64,000 nt of DNA from Mesoflavibacter zeaxanthinifaciens DSM 18436 (GCF_000422365.1 NZ_AULQ01000009.1:67001-131000), one strand, 5' to 3'; positions 30,042 to 40,177 are shown, numbered from the stretch's first letter. Notes: generated by a model not told the origin, from the letters alone. Program-made: numbers and translations.

Positions 30042-30389
30042 ATGAATCCTGCAGAACAATATATATTAAATCAGCCCGAACCTTTTCGGGCTATTTTATT
30101 GCATTTACAAATTTTAGTAGAACACACTTTACCAGAAATAGAATTAAAATACAAGTATAAAATCCCATTTTACTACTTAAAAGGAAAGCCTTTTTGTTAC
30201 TTCAATGCTAGTCATAAAAAGCAATTTGTAGATGTTGGTTTTGTAAAAGGACCAGAAATAAAAGTACATCAAGAATATCAAATTACCGAAAATCGTAAAA
30301 AAATGATGTCACTTAGATATACGTCTTTAGATGCTATAAATGATAACATTTTTATAGATGTGTTGAAAGCAGCTAGTGAATTGTATTGA
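30042..30389 (+). CDS. DUF1801 (YdhG-like) family protein
   Basis: This is a 115-aa single-domain protein. The family features are the N-terminal helix NQPEPFRAILLHLQILVEHTLPEIE, the strand region YKYKIPFYYLKGKPFCYFNASHKKQFVDVGFVKG and the C-terminal RYTSLDAIND helix. The function of DUF1801 proteins is unknown. It is tightly linked to the preceding membrane protein. Confidence 0.85.
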   Translation: MNPAEQYILNQPEPFRAILLHLQILVEHTLPEIELKYKYKIPFYYLKGKPFCYFNASHKKQFVDVGFVKGPEIKVHQEYQITENRKKMMSLRYTSLDAINDNIFIDVLKAASELY

Positions 30390-30430
30390 AAAACAAATAG
30401 CTCTATCATCAAAGGTAATATTCATTATCA

Positions 30431-30548
30431 TCACTTCGAGTGATTTTACGAAGAGTAGCTAAGTAAAATTGTATCGAGAAGTATAAACTTAAAGTTCTCG
30501 ATACATTTTTTATTCCATTTAAAATTGCATAAAAAACACTCGAACTGA
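30431..30548. repeat. Long two-level palindromic repeat
   Basis: Outer arms are TCACTTCGAGTG (30431-30442) and CACTCGAACTGA (30537-30548), with one mismatch. Inner arms are TGTATCGAGAA (30470-30480) and TTCTCGATACA (30495-30505), perfect and followed by T6, so the inner stem may also terminate the DUF1801 transcript. It fills most of the 225-bp gap before kdsA. Confidence 0.8.
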
Positions 30549-30614
30549 CGTAGTTTTATAAACAACTATATTAGAAATATAATTAGTGATAATTCGTGTA
30601 ATTGGTGTCACTAA

Positions 30615-31433
30615 TTAAAAACTCTGCACCAACTTTCTAATCGCTACCAAATTAGTTAGTAAACCTTCTAAATTATCTAAGTGTAGCATGTTTGCTCCAT
30701 CGCTTTTTGCGTTAGCTGGATCAAAATGTGTTTCGATAAATAAACCATCTACATTATTTACAACGCCAGCACGCGCAATAGTTTCGATCATATCTGGTCG
30801 TCCGCCTGTAACACCAGCGCTTTGGTTAGGTTGTTGTAAAGAATGTGTAACGTCTAAAACTACAGGCGCATAGTGTTTCATTGTAGGAATACCTCTAAAA
30901 TCTACAATCATATCTTGGTAACCAAACATAGTACCACGATCGGTAATCCAAGCTTTGTCACTTCCTGCATCCTTTACTTTTTGTACAGCGTGTTTCATCG
31001 CTTCAGGACTCATAAATTGTCCTTTTTTAAGGTTGACTACTTTTCCTGTTTTTGCAGCAGCAACAACCAAATCGGTTTGACGTACTAAAAACGCTGGGAT
31101 TTGTAATACATCTACGTATTGTGCTGCTTTTGCAGCATCGCTAACTTCATGTATATCTGTAATGGTAGGGACATCAAATTTTTCAGACACTTTAGCAAGA
31201 ATTTCTAATGCGTTTTCATCGCCAATACCTGTAAAACTATCAATACGACTACGATTTGCTTTTTTAAAACTACCTTTAAATACGTAAGGTATATTTAGCT
31301 TATCGGTAATGCTAACTACTTTTTCGGCAATACGGTAAGCCATGTCTTCGCCTTCAATAGCGCATGGACCACAAAGTAAAAAGAAGTTATTATTATCTGT
31401 ATGTTTGATTTTAGGTATATCTTGAAGTGTCAT
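30615..31433 (-). CDS. kdsA: 3-deoxy-8-phosphooctulonate synthase (KDO-8-P synthase)
   Basis: KdsA condenses PEP with arabinose-5-phosphate, the first committed step of KDO synthesis for lipopolysaccharide. The 272-aa protein starts at 31433 (MTLQDIPKIKHT); the upstream in-frame Met adds a non-homologous tail. Motifs: LLCGPCAIEG, KGSFKKANRSR, VPTITDIHEV, DVLQIPAFLVRQTD, LKKGQFMSP, ITDRGTMFGY and the metal/substrate site HSLQQPNQSAGVTGG. It is full length. It is divergent from typA with a repeat in between. Confidence 0.96.
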   Translation of the reverse strand: MTLQDIPKIKHTDNNNFFLLCGPCAIEGEDMAYRIAEKVVSITDKLNIPYVFKGSFKKANRSRIDSFTGIGDENALEILAKVSEKFDVPTITDIHEVSDAAKAAQYVDVLQIPAFLVRQTDLVVAAAKTGKVVNLKKGQFMSPEAMKHAVQKVKDAGSDKAWITDRGTMFGYQDMIVDFRGIPTMKHYAPVVLDVTHSLQQPNQSAGVTGGRPDMIETIARAGVVNNVDGLFIETHFDPANAKSDGANMLHLDNLEGLLTNLVAIRKLVQSF

Positions 31434-31526
31434 TATTATAGTTTTAGATGTCACAAAGATACTATTAATGACTGAAATAAATAGGCTTTTATTTTTAGTT
31501 GAAATAAATAATCTTGGCAAACACAT

Positions 31527-31653
31527 GCATTAGCGATTGAAGAATTGTTGGAGCACATCTTTGATTGCGACTTCTGAAAGCGCGACCCTTTGTAACTTGT
31601 TAATAATCTTTGTTTTAGTCTAAAAATTGGCGTTGTTACAAAGGGTAATGCCC
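31527..31653. repeat. Inverted copy of the GGCGTTACCC repeat (copy B)
   Basis: On the minus strand it begins GGGCATTACCC and contains GGGTCGCGCTTTC and the 29-nt stretch (31544-31572) identical to 25817-25845. It fills the kdsA-typA intergenic region. Confidence 0.8.
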
Positions 31654-31670
31654 AATTAAAAAATAAAGTG

Positions 31671-31700
31671 TTGAATATATATAATTTATACCTACCTTTG
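31671..31700 (+). promoter_or_regulatory. typA promoter
   Basis: TTG (31671-31673), a 19-bp spacer and TACCTTTG (31693-31700) match the Bacteroidota consensus TTG-N19-TAnnTTTG exactly. The typA ATG is 24 bp downstream. Confidence 0.88.
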
Positions 31701-31724
31701 CACGCTTAAAATAAGGCACTATTT

Positions 31725-33524
31725 ATGGCTAAGATTAAAAACATTGCAATTATTGCGCACGTAGACCACGGTAAAACAACGCTGGTTGATAAAATTATGT
31801 ATCACTGTCAGTTATTTAGAGAAAACGAAAATACTGGTGATTTAATTTTGGATAATAACGATTTAGAGCGTGAACGTGGTATTACGATTACCTCTAAAAA
31901 CGTATCTGTTACTTATAAAGACACTAAAATTAATATTATTGATACACCAGGTCACGCCGATTTTGGTGGAGAAGTAGAGCGTGTTTTAAACATGGCAGAT
32001 GGTGTGCTTTTATTAGTTGATGCTTTTGAAGGACCAATGCCTCAAACGCGTTTTGTACTTCAAAAAGCTATTGATTTAGGGTTAAAACCTTGCGTAGTTG
32101 TAAACAAAGTTGACAAAGAAAACTGTACACCGGATGAGGTACACGAAAAAGTGTTTGACTTAATGTTTGAACTTGGTGCAGAAGAGTGGCAATTAGACTT
32201 CCCGACAGTTTATGGTTCTGCAAAGAACAACTGGATGAGTGAAGATTGGAAGCAACAAACAGAAAACATCGAGCCATTATTAGATATGGTTATCGAGCAT
32301 ATTCCTGAACCAAAAATTGAAGAAGGAACAACGCAAATGTTAATCACGTCTTTAGACTACTCTAGTTTTACAGGTCGTATTGCTATTGGACGTTTAACGC
32401 GTGGCGACTTAAAAGTTAACCAACAAATTACGTTAGTAAAACGTGATGGTTCTAAGGTGAAAAGTAGAATTAAAGAATTACACGTCTTTGAAGGTTTAGG
32501 TCGTATAAAAGTAGATCAAGTACAAACTGGAGATATTTGTGCAATTGTTGGTCTTGATGGTTTTGAAATTGGTGATACTGTTGCCGATTTTGAAAATCCA
32601 GAAGGATTAAAAACTATTGCAATTGACGAGCCAACAATGAGTATGTTATTTACCATTAACGATTCGCCTTTCTTTGGAAAAGACGGAAAGTTTGTAACGT
32701 CAAGACATATTAAAGACCGTTTAACAAAAGAGTTAGAAAAAAACTTAGCCTTACGTGTACAAGAAACTGATAGTGCCGATAAATTTATGGTCTTTGGTCG
32801 TGGTGTATTACACTTATCGGTTTTAATCGAAACGATGCGTCGTGAAGGTTATGAGTTACAAATAGGTCAGCCACAAGTAATTATTAAAGAAATTGATGGT
32901 GTAAAATGTGAGCCAGTTGAAGAAATGACTATCGATTTACCAGAAACAGTTTCTGGTAAAGCAGTAGAGCTTGTAACAATGCGTAAAGGTGAAATGATGA
33001 GTATGGAAGCTAAAGGAGACCGTATGGTTTGTGAGTTTATCATTCCGTCAAGAGGTATCATCGGTTTACGTAACCAATTATTAACAGCAACTGCAGGAGA
33101 AGCAATTATGGCACACCGTTTTAAAGAATATCAACCAGTAAAAGGTGGTATTCCAGAAAGACAAAATGGATCTTTAGTATCTATGGAAAACGGTCAAGCT
33201 ATTCCTTATTCTATTGATAAATTACAAGAAAGAGGAAAGTTTTTTATCGATCCAGGAGAAGATATTTACGAAGGTCAAGTAATTGGAGAAAACTCTCGTC
33301 AAGATGATATGACTGTAAACGTTACAAAAACTAAAAAGTTAAGTAACGTACGTAGTGCTGGAGCAGACGATAAAGCTAAAATTGTACCTGCAATTAAGTT
33401 TTCTTTAGAAGAAGCTTTAGAATACATACAAAAAGATGAGTATGTAGAGGTAACACCAAACCACTTACGATTACGTAAAATTTTACTAAAAGAAGTAGAG
33501 CGTAAGCGTAATAAAGCTTTGTAA
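31725..33524 (+). CDS. typA: Ribosome-associated GTPase TypA/BipA
   Basis: TypA is a translational GTPase related to EF-G that assists 50S assembly and growth under stress. The 599-aa protein has the P-loop AHVDHGKTT (about 11-19), switch I RGITI, DTPGHADFGGEVER, NKVDK and the C-terminal BipA-specific domain with RGIIGLRNQLLTAT. Length and motif order are complete. It has its own consensus promoter. It is followed 3 bp later by a transporter gene starting with GTG. Confidence 0.98.
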   Translation: MAKIKNIAIIAHVDHGKTTLVDKIMYHCQLFRENENTGDLILDNNDLERERGITITSKNVSVTYKDTKINIIDTPGHADFGGEVERVLNMADGVLLLVDAFEGPMPQTRFVLQKAIDLGLKPCVVVNKVDKENCTPDEVHEKVFDLMFELGAEEWQLDFPTVYGSAKNNWMSEDWKQQTENIEPLLDMVIEHIPEPKIEEGTTQMLITSLDYSSFTGRIAIGRLTRGDLKVNQQITLVKRDGSKVKSRIKELHVFEGLGRIKVDQVQTGDICAIVGLDGFEIGDTVADFENPEGLKTIAIDEPTMSMLFTINDSPFFGKDGKFVTSRHIKDRLTKELEKNLALRVQETDSADKFMVFGRGVLHLSVLIETMRREGYELQIGQPQVIIKEIDGVKCEPVEEMTIDLPETVSGKAVELVTMRKGEMMSMEAKGDRMVCEFIIPSRGIIGLRNQLLTATAGEAIMAHRFKEYQPVKGGIPERQNGSLVSMENGQAIPYSIDKLQERGKFFIDPGEDIYEGQVIGENSRQDDMTVNVTKTKKLSNVRSAGADDKAKIVPAIKFSLEEALEYIQKDEYVEVTPNHLRLRKILLKEVERKRNKAL

Positions 33525-33527
33525 AAA

Positions 33528-34295
33528 GTGACCGATACTACCATATCAAATCCTTTGCTTAGGCGCATTGTACACTCTAAATATATAGATGTACTTGGAG
33601 TAGTTTTGGTAGTTGGAATTACACTTTACAGAAACTTTCATGAAACTATATATTATGAAGGAGGTATCCGTTTTGGGATACCTTTTTCTAGTTTATGGAG
33701 CTATATAGAAAAAGGCGCTTTCCCAATAGGTATTTTATCTATTTTAGGAGCTGTTTTTTCTTTATTAGCTACACGTTTTTTAGTTAGACAAAGTAATATA
33801 GGTAACGTAATTTGGATTTTTACAACTATAAATTCTGGAGTTATAGATTATTTATTTGGCAATCATTCAGCTATAATAACTTATCCTTTAACCTTTGGAT
33901 TAGCGTTATTGTCTACAAAAAAATGGTATGAAGGCGAACGTATTAAAAATGCAGATTTTAGGTATTGGATATTATTTATTGTTGCATTTATAATTTCGTA
34001 TAGTCTTGTATATTTAGGGTTTTATTGGTTTGGTACAACAATAACCAATCCAATTTTTAAACATACAATTGCAATTATTTTTGGAATTTCTATTATAGGA
34101 AACGTTGGTATTGTATTTAAATACAAACAGTCCTTTTTAGTCTGGACATTTTATAATTTTGCGCAAATAGTAAAGAATTTTATTCAAGGTAATTTAGCTA
34201 ATGTTATCAAATATGTGTTTTATTTAAGCAATGCTATTTTAACCTATTTTGATTGGCATCTTAATGGAGATGTAAAAACTTTAAAAGAAAAATAA
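33528..34295 (+). CDS. PnuC-like nicotinamide riboside/vitamin transporter
   Basis: This 255-aa membrane protein with about seven transmembrane helices uses a GTG start 3 bp after the typA stop; no ATG is available nearby. The C-terminal stretch FLVWTFYNFAQIVKNFIQGNLANVIKYVFYLSNAILTYFDWH has the PnuC pattern of WxxYN and an Asn/Gln-rich amphipathic helix. PnuC proteins import NAD precursors by facilitated diffusion. Substrate choice cannot be read here. The next gene starts directly at its stop. Confidence 0.7.
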   Translation: MTDTTISNPLLRRIVHSKYIDVLGVVLVVGITLYRNFHETIYYEGGIRFGIPFSSLWSYIEKGAFPIGILSILGAVFSLLATRFLVRQSNIGNVIWIFTTINSGVIDYLFGNHSAIITYPLTFGLALLSTKKWYEGERIKNADFRYWILFIVAFIISYSLVYLGFYWFGTTITNPIFKHTIAIIFGISIIGNVGIVFKYKQSFLVWTFYNFAQIVKNFIQGNLANVIKYVFYLSNAILTYFDWHLNGDVKTLKEK

Positions 34296-34535
34296 ATGGA
34301 ACTATTCGGTATAACTCTAACGGAATATATTGGCTATTTAGCCTCTTTTTTTGTCTTACTTTCATTTACAATGAAAAATGTAAAAAGACTAAGAATTGTT
34401 AACATGATTGGTTGTACATTATTTATAATTTATGGTTTTATGATGCCAACCGTTAGAGTTGGTTTGCCTATAATTATAGCAAACGCAGCAATATTTTGTG
34501 TTAACTTTTATTATGCGTTTTTAAAGAAAAATTAG
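34296..34535 (+). CDS. YgjV-like inner membrane protein
   Basis: This 79-aa protein has three hydrophobic helices (about residues 8-24, 35-50, 56-74) and the pattern YIGYLASFFVLLSFTMKNVKRLRIVNMIGCTLFIIYG of YgjV-family proteins. The family function is unknown. It is translationally linked to the PnuC-like gene (stop TAA followed by ATG with no gap). Confidence 0.72.
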   Translation: MELFGITLTEYIGYLASFFVLLSFTMKNVKRLRIVNMIGCTLFIIYGFMMPTVRVGLPIIIANAAIFCVNFYYAFLKKN

Positions 34536-34565
34536 TACTTTCAAAGCTGTAAAAACAGTTATTCT

Positions 34566-35510
34566 ATTTATTCAGTACTTAAATATTCAGCATCACATCT
34601 TAAGCTTTGGAATGACTTTATAAGTCAGTCCAAAAATGGCACATTTCTTTTTAATCGTCACTTTATGGATTATCATAAAGACCGATTTGAAGACTATTCT
34701 TTAATGGTATTTAAAGATGAAAAGTTAGTCGCAGTTTTGCCAGCAAATAGAGTAGAAGATAAGCTGTTTTCTCATCAGGGATTAACTTATGGCGGATTTG
34801 TGTTTTGTGAAAATATTAAAGACTTCACTAGTTTAGTAGATATTATAAGTCAGGTCGGTGTATTTTTAAAAAGCCAAAATTTTAAGTCTTTAAAGATTAA
34901 ATTAATTCCTGAATTTTATTACAAACAAAAATATCTCTATAATGAAATTATTACTTGTTTTAACGAACAGGTAGAAGAGACTAAAATGGTTTTTGCAGTA
35001 GATTTAACTAAAAAGTTAACGATACATAAAAATAAATTAAAAAAGTACAGGAATAATAAGCATCATTTTATAATAGATAAATCAAATCAATTTGACCGGT
35101 TTTGGAATGATGTTTTAATTCCTAGATTAAGAGAAAAACACCAAGCACAACCAGTTCATTCACTTTCTGAAATTAAATATTTATCTAATCTATTTCCTGA
35201 TAACATAAAACAATTTAATATTTATTTAGATAATATTTTATTAGCAGGTATAACTATTTTTGAAAAAGACCATGTTGTAAAATCACAATATGGAGCAACT
35301 ACAACTCTAGGAGAAAAATATCGAGCATTGGATTATCTTTTCATACACTTAATCAATTTGTATCAAAAAGAAGGTAAGCAAAGTTTTTCTATGGGAACAG
35401 CGTTTGCAAAAACATCTTTAGGATATAATCCTGGCTTAAAGAAGCAGAAGGAGGAATTAGGTTGTACGATATTTGAACAGTCAATAATTAATTTAGAGTT
35501 TGATGATTAG
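34566..35510 (+). CDS. GNAT/FemAB-like acyltransferase of the polysaccharide cluster
   Basis: From the first ATG (34665) the product is 281 aa, with a GNAT/FemAB-type fold: [24 protein letters not shown]-like RNNKHHFII and [24 protein letters not shown]. However, the 33 codons before that ATG are open and read [20 protein letters not shown]... [10 protein letters not shown], which looks like the normal N-terminus of the family. There is no ATG, GTG or TTG in that stretch; I give 34566 (ATT) as the most plausible start. It probably N-acylates the amino sugar made by the adjacent FdtB-like enzyme. Confidence 0.72.
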   Translation: MYSVLKYSASHLKLWNDFISQSKNGTFLFNRHFMDYHKDRFEDYSLMVFKDEKLVAVLPANRVEDKLFSHQGLTYGGFVFCENIKDFTSLVDIISQVGVFLKSQNFKSLKIKLIPEFYYKQKYLYNEIITCFNEQVEETKMVFAVDLTKKLTIHKNKLKKYRNNKHHFIIDKSNQFDRFWNDVLIPRLREKHQAQPVHSLSEIKYLSNLFPDNIKQFNIYLDNILLAGITIFEKDHVVKSQYGATTTLGEKYRALDYLFIHLINLYQKEGKQSFSMGTAFAKTSLGYNPGLKKQKEELGCTIFEQSIINLEFDD

Positions 35511-36600
35511 TTTTCTAGACTTACATAAAATCAATGCACGTTTTGAAACCGAATTTAAAACAAAGTTTGAGGCTTTTTTAAAAAGCGGTTGGTACATTCT
35601 TGGTGAAGGAGTAAAGCTGTTTGAAACCGAATTTGCTACCTATTGCGGTACACAGTATTGTATAGGAACAGGAAACGGTTTAGATGCTTTAGAATTGATT
35701 TTTAAAGGCTATTTAAAATTAGGGCTTCTACAACCAAAAGATGAGGTAATTGTCCCTGCAAATACTTATATAGCAAGCATTATATCTATAATAAACGCCG
35801 GTTTAACTCCAGTTTTAGTAGAGCCAGACGCAAAAACTTTTAATATTGATGTATTAGAAATAGATAAGCATATTTCAACTAAAACAAAAGCAATTTTAGT
35901 CGTTCATTTATATGGGCAGTTGTGCGATATGAATTCTATAAATAAACTGGCTAATGATAAAAATTTATTAGTTATTGAAGATGCAGCACAAGCACATGGT
36001 GCAACAGCAGATTCAAAAAAAGCAGGCAATTTAGCAGATGCTGCAGCATTTAGTTTTTACCCTTCAAAAAATCTTGGCGCATTAGGAGATGCTGGTGCTG
36101 TTACTACAAATAATGAAGAATTAGCGAAGGTGATTTTCAAGTTAAGAAATTACGGATCTTCAGCTAAATATGTTAACGAATTTGTAGGAAGTAACAGTCG
36201 TTTGGATGAAATACAGGCATTGTTTCTTTCAACTAAATTAAAACAATTAGATGCAGATAATTTAAGACGTCAAGAGATAGCAAAGTGTTACTTATCCGAA
36301 ATCAATAATCCTAAAATCAAATTACCGTTTTATGATTACTCCTCAAACCACGTGTTTCATTTATTTGTTGTTTTAGTAAATAATCGTCAAGATTTTGTTA
36401 ATTATTTAAAAGCTAACAAAATAGAGTCGTCTATACATTATCCTACAGCTCCTCACCAACAAAAAGCGCTTTATCGATTAAATAGTTTAAAATTTCCGAT
36501 AACAGAAAAAATTCACGAAACTTGTGTTAGTCTACCTATTAGTCCTGTGATGACTCAAAAAGAAGTAGATCAAGTTATTAGAACCCTTAATGATTACTAA
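35503..36600 (+). CDS. fdtB: DegT/DnrJ/EryC1/StrS aminotransferase (FdtB-like)
   Basis: This 365-aa PLP enzyme should convert a 3-keto-6-deoxy-dTDP-sugar to the 3-amino sugar. Visible motifs: [33 protein letters not shown] (PLP ring aspartate), [16 protein letters not shown] with the Schiff-base lysine, NSRLDEIQA and the C-terminal SLPISP. Start ATG 35503 (a TTG lies one codon upstream) overlaps the acyltransferase stop by 8 bp. Together with the FdtA homologue at 40178 it indicates dTDP-Fuc3NAc- or Qui3NAc-type synthesis. Confidence 0.9.
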   Translation: MISFLDLHKINARFETEFKTKFEAFLKSGWYILGEGVKLFETEFATYCGTQYCIGTGNGLDALELIFKGYLKLGLLQPKDEVIVPANTYIASIISIINAGLTPVLVEPDAKTFNIDVLEIDKHISTKTKAILVVHLYGQLCDMNSINKLANDKNLLVIEDAAQAHGATADSKKAGNLADAAAFSFYPSKNLGALGDAGAVTTNNEELAKVIFKLRNYGSSAKYVNEFVGSNSRLDEIQALFLSTKLKQLDADNLRRQEIAKCYLSEINNPKIKLPFYDYSSNHVFHLFVVLVNNRQDFVNYLKANKIESSIHYPTAPHQQKALYRLNSLKFPITEKIHETCVSLPISPVMTQKEVDQVIRTLNDY

Positions 36601-37908
36601 TTGAAAAAAGTATTAAACTATATTAATAATAATGTTTTATTAAAAGTAGCTTCACTTAATTCAGTATCTGTGATTGTTAAAATTATAGCTGGATTTTTAA
36701 CGTCAAAGTTTATGGCTATTTTTATTGGTGCCGAAGGTATGGCACTAGTGGGTAACCTTCGTAATTTTGTAGGTTCTGTACAGTCTGTATCTATTTTAGG
36801 TCTATACAAAGGTGTTGTTAAATATATAGCACAACATAAGCATGACAGGACAAAACTTTCTAAGATACTATCTACAGTTTTTTATTTAGGGTTTATCTCT
36901 ACTCTTTTACTAAGTTTTTTAATTTATTATAATGCAGAGTACATAAACGACTTCATTTTTAAAGCCTATAATAACTACACATACATAATAAAAATTTTAG
37001 CATTAGCACTACCTTTTTATGCATTAAACACGTTGGCTTTTGCTATAATGAATGGTTTTTCTAAATATAAATATTTAATCATATTCAACATTTTTGGTCA
37101 GATTTTAGGAGCCATTATTACTATTCTTTTAATTTGGAAAAACCGAATAGATGGAGCCTTAACAGCTGTTGCTATTGCAGAGTCTATAATCTTTTTAATT
37201 ACGCTTGTAGGGATTATTAATAGACAAAACTTGGCACCATTAATTAAAGCTAGTAAGTTTAGTTTTAAGTTAACTAAAAAGCTAAGTTCATATTCCGGAA
37301 TGGCTTTGTTTTCTGCCATTATTTTACCTTTAGTAGCATTATTTATAAGAAATTATATTATAGATAATGTAGGAGTAGAAAGTGCTGGACATTGGGAAGC
37401 AATGAACAGAATATCTAACTACTATTTAATGTTTGTTAGCACACTTTTGTCTCTATATATTTTACCTCGTTTTTCTGAAATTGATACTATTAAAGACTTT
37501 AGAAAAGAAGTGTTTAGCTTTTATAAGACTATAATTCCGATTTTTGGATTAGGTCTCATTATCATTTACTTCTTAAGACATTTTATTGTTTTAATTGTTT
37601 TAACTGAAGAGTTTCAACCTGTAGAAGACCTATTTTTTTGGCAGCTTTTAGGAGATTTTATCAAAGTACTATCAATAGTTATTGCCTATCAATTTTTGGC
37701 AAAACGAATGTTTTGGCATTATATAATTACAGAAGCTTTTTCTGTAACAACCTTATACTTTACAAGTCAGTATTTGATTGATGAGTTTGGAGTTGTTGGT
37801 GCAAATATGGCTCACTTTGTAACTTATGTATTGTATTACGGGATTATCTTGATGATTTTTTATTCTTCTTTATTTGGTATAATCCCAGAGAAACAGGAAG
37901 AAGATTAA
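36601..37908 (+). CDS. Wzx-like O-antigen/polysaccharide flippase
   Basis: This 435-aa protein has about 12 transmembrane helices and typical MATE/polysaccharide-synthase sequence, for example KIIAGFLTSKFMAIFIGAEGMALVGNLRNF. It uses a TTG start immediately after the aminotransferase stop; no ATG is near. It should flip undecaprenyl-linked oligosaccharides across the inner membrane. Position in the cluster and topology support this; the exact glycan is unknown. It overlaps the convergent glycosyltransferase by 4 bp. Confidence 0.88.
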   Translation: MKKVLNYINNNVLLKVASLNSVSVIVKIIAGFLTSKFMAIFIGAEGMALVGNLRNFVGSVQSVSILGLYKGVVKYIAQHKHDRTKLSKILSTVFYLGFISTLLLSFLIYYNAEYINDFIFKAYNNYTYIIKILALALPFYALNTLAFAIMNGFSKYKYLIIFNIFGQILGAIITILLIWKNRIDGALTAVAIAESIIFLITLVGIINRQNLAPLIKASKFSFKLTKKLSSYSGMALFSAIILPLVALFIRNYIIDNVGVESAGHWEAMNRISNYYLMFVSTLLSLYILPRFSEIDTIKDFRKEVFSFYKTIIPIFGLGLIIIYFLRHFIVLIVLTEEFQPVEDLFFWQLLGDFIKVLSIVIAYQFLAKRMFWHYIITEAFSVTTLYFTSQYLIDEFGVVGANMAHFVTYVLYYGIILMIFYSSLFGIIPEKQEED

Positions 37909-39044
37909 TTATTCTGCCAAGTTGCTAAGTATTGTTTTGCAACTTCTTTATAATCATGATGTGTTTCAATAAACTGTCTAGCATTTTTAGAAATCTTATT
38001 AATTTGATCAGGGTTTTCTATTAACCATTCTAATTTTTTAACTAAATAATTTACATCAGGTAAAGCGTTTATAGCAACAGTATCTTCTTCTAAATTATAA
38101 TGATCTAGCCATTCTTGTTCAGCGCCTGTAAAAACTACTTTACCTTTTGCCATAGCTTCTAAAGCATTGTAACCTTGGTCGTAGCCGTAAACTTGATCCA
38201 GTAAAATATGACAAGAGTCATATAATTTTATGTAATCTTTATAAGGGATATTTTCAGTTCTAAAGACTTCAACTTTATCTGGATATTTATCTTTTAAAAT
38301 AGATATAGCATCGTCAAAAAATAAGTTACCTTTTTTGTGATAAGCAAATTTATTAACACCATGAAAAATTTTTATTTTTTTTTCAATACTAATTGGAATG
38401 TAATGTATTTTATCAGAATTAACAGCATTAGGAATTAATCTTAGATATTTTTCTTTTTTTAGAAAGGGAATATGATAGTCTATGTCACTAGATATAATGC
38501 CGTTACATTTTGTGAGTATAAAATCGTGTAAGCGCTTGTAAGGTTTGCTTAAGTACATTAATTGAAAACGATAACGATTTTTTAATGATTTATCGTTTAG
38601 ATATGGTGTCATAATACTGTACTTGAAACCACCATTAATCATATACTTCATACATGTGTAATCAATACCACAGGATAATAAATAAATTTTTTTAGTTTGT
38701 TTAGAAAGAGAGTTAATAAACTTAATTTCGTATTTAGGTGTTATTTTTAATGGCGATTCATTTATAAGTTGTACAACATCAAAGTTGCCTAGGGTTTTTA
38801 GGTTAGATTTAGCTTTAATATACATTTGAAAAGCCCCCAAATCTATTTTAGTGAGTTTGTAAATTAAAACTTTAAGCTTTTTTAAAAAGAAATTATTAAA
38901 AGAATGGTTTATTTTAATATCTACAGGATAATTTTTAAAACCATCACCAGAAGCCATTATTGTAACATCATGCCCTAATTCAGTCAATCCTTCTTTTAAA
39001 GAGTTGTGAAGTCTGCTATACTCTCCAACTAATAATATCTTCAT
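37905..39044 (-). CDS. Glycosyltransferase, family 4-like
   Basis: This 379-aa protein starts at 39044 (MKILLVGEYSRLHNSLKEGL); an upstream Met gives six extra residues. It has a GT-B fold: N-terminal Rossmann strand with GLTELGHDV, a middle KIFHGVNKF strand, and the C-terminal donor-site region LLDQVYGYDQGYNALEAMAKGKVVFTG (the EAM...G motif). It is on the minus strand inside a plus-strand cluster. The sugar transferred is unknown. Confidence 0.85.
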   Translation of the reverse strand: MKILLVGEYSRLHNSLKEGLTELGHDVTIMASGDGFKNYPVDIKINHSFNNFFLKKLKVLIYKLTKIDLGAFQMYIKAKSNLKTLGNFDVVQLINESPLKITPKYEIKFINSLSKQTKKIYLLSCGIDYTCMKYMINGGFKYSIMTPYLNDKSLKNRYRFQLMYLSKPYKRLHDFILTKCNGIISSDIDYHIPFLKKEKYLRLIPNAVNSDKIHYIPISIEKKIKIFHGVNKFAYHKKGNLFFDDAISILKDKYPDKVEVFRTENIPYKDYIKLYDSCHILLDQVYGYDQGYNALEAMAKGKVVFTGAEQEWLDHYNLEEDTVAINALPDVNYLVKKLEWLIENPDQINKISKNARQFIETHHDYKEVAKQYLATWQNN

Positions 39045-39084
39045 ATTTTGTACTTTTACCATTCAAAGATAATTATAAAAAATA

Positions 39085-40176
39085 TTGCAGGTAACTAAGA
39101 GTAATAAAAAGAAAATATGCATTATTGTGTCTTCTCTAGGTGCTGGAGGAGCAGAACGATCGTCTGCTTTGTTATCTAAAATGTTAGACTATTTAGGTTA
39201 TGAGGTTTATCTCATTACTATGTTAAATAGAATAGATTATAAATATCATGGTAAACTATTAAATTTAGGATTGATAAAAGATAGTAACCCTAGTTTTTTA
39301 GGGTTAATTAAACGGTATCGATTATTAAAAGAAACACTTGCAAAAGAAAAATTTGATTTGATAATAGATAATCGAACAAGACCTATTTTTTTTAAAGAAT
39401 TACTTTTAAGTAATTTATTTTATAAAAATCAAAAATTACTTTACGTAATACGAAGTAGGAAATTAAGTGTGTACTTATCAAAAAAAACAATATTTACTTC
39501 TCTAGTTTATAATAATGATCATTTCTATGTAGGTGTTTCTAAAGAAATTGAAGACAAAGTAAAGCAGATATATGGGTTTGAAAATGTATTTTCTATATAT
39601 AATCCTTTAGATTTTAAAGAATTAGAAAGTCTTGCTAATACGTCAATTAAATTTTCAGGAAAGTATATCCTATTTTATGGTAGTTTAAAAGACAAAACTA
39701 AGAATATATCAATGCTTATAGATGCCTATAAAAAGTCTGTTTTACCGTCTAAAAAAATACGTCTTTTGATTTTAGGAGATGGTGATGATTTGCAAAAATT
39801 AAAGCAAAAAGCCAATACAAATTTAATAGTGTTTAAACCCTTTACAAAAAACCCATTCCCTTATGTGAAAAATGCACTTTTTACCTGTTTAACAAGTAGG
39901 TATGAGGGTTTTCCAAGAGTTGTAATAGAGTCTTTGGCTTTAGGTACTCCAGTAGTGTCTGTAAATTGTTCTGGCTCAAGAGAGATTATAAAACACGCCT
40001 ATAATGGGTTAATTGTAAATAATGATACAGAGTTATATAAACAAGCATTAAACATGTTTATTCTAGAGCAAAACAAATATTTAGCTTGTAAAAAAAATGC
40101 AAAAAGTAGTGTAAAGCACCTAAGAATGAGTGCTATTGCAAAACAATGGGAACAAATAGTAAAAAACATTACATAA
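39085..40176 (+). CDS. Glycosyltransferase, GT4 family
   Basis: This 363-aa GT-B enzyme starts with TTG at 39085; there is no in-frame ATG near the family N-terminus KKICIIVSSLGAGGAERSS. Typical motifs are SLGAGGAERS (acceptor side), KYILFYGSLKDKTKNISMLIDAY, LLILGDGDDLQKL and the donor site CLTSRYEGFPRVVIESLALGTPVVSVNCSG. It is divergent from the preceding glycosyltransferase with 40 bp between starts and co-directional with fdtA 1 bp later. Confidence 0.9.
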   Translation: MQVTKSNKKKICIIVSSLGAGGAERSSALLSKMLDYLGYEVYLITMLNRIDYKYHGKLLNLGLIKDSNPSFLGLIKRYRLLKETLAKEKFDLIIDNRTRPIFFKELLLSNLFYKNQKLLYVIRSRKLSVYLSKKTIFTSLVYNNDHFYVGVSKEIEDKVKQIYGFENVFSIYNPLDFKELESLANTSIKFSGKYILFYGSLKDKTKNISMLIDAYKKSVLPSKKIRLLILGDGDDLQKLKQKANTNLIVFKPFTKNPFPYVKNALFTCLTSRYEGFPRVVIESLALGTPVVSVNCSGSREIIKHAYNGLIVNNDTELYKQALNMFILEQNKYLACKKNAKSSVKHLRMSAIAKQWEQIVKNIT

Positions 40177-40177
40177 T

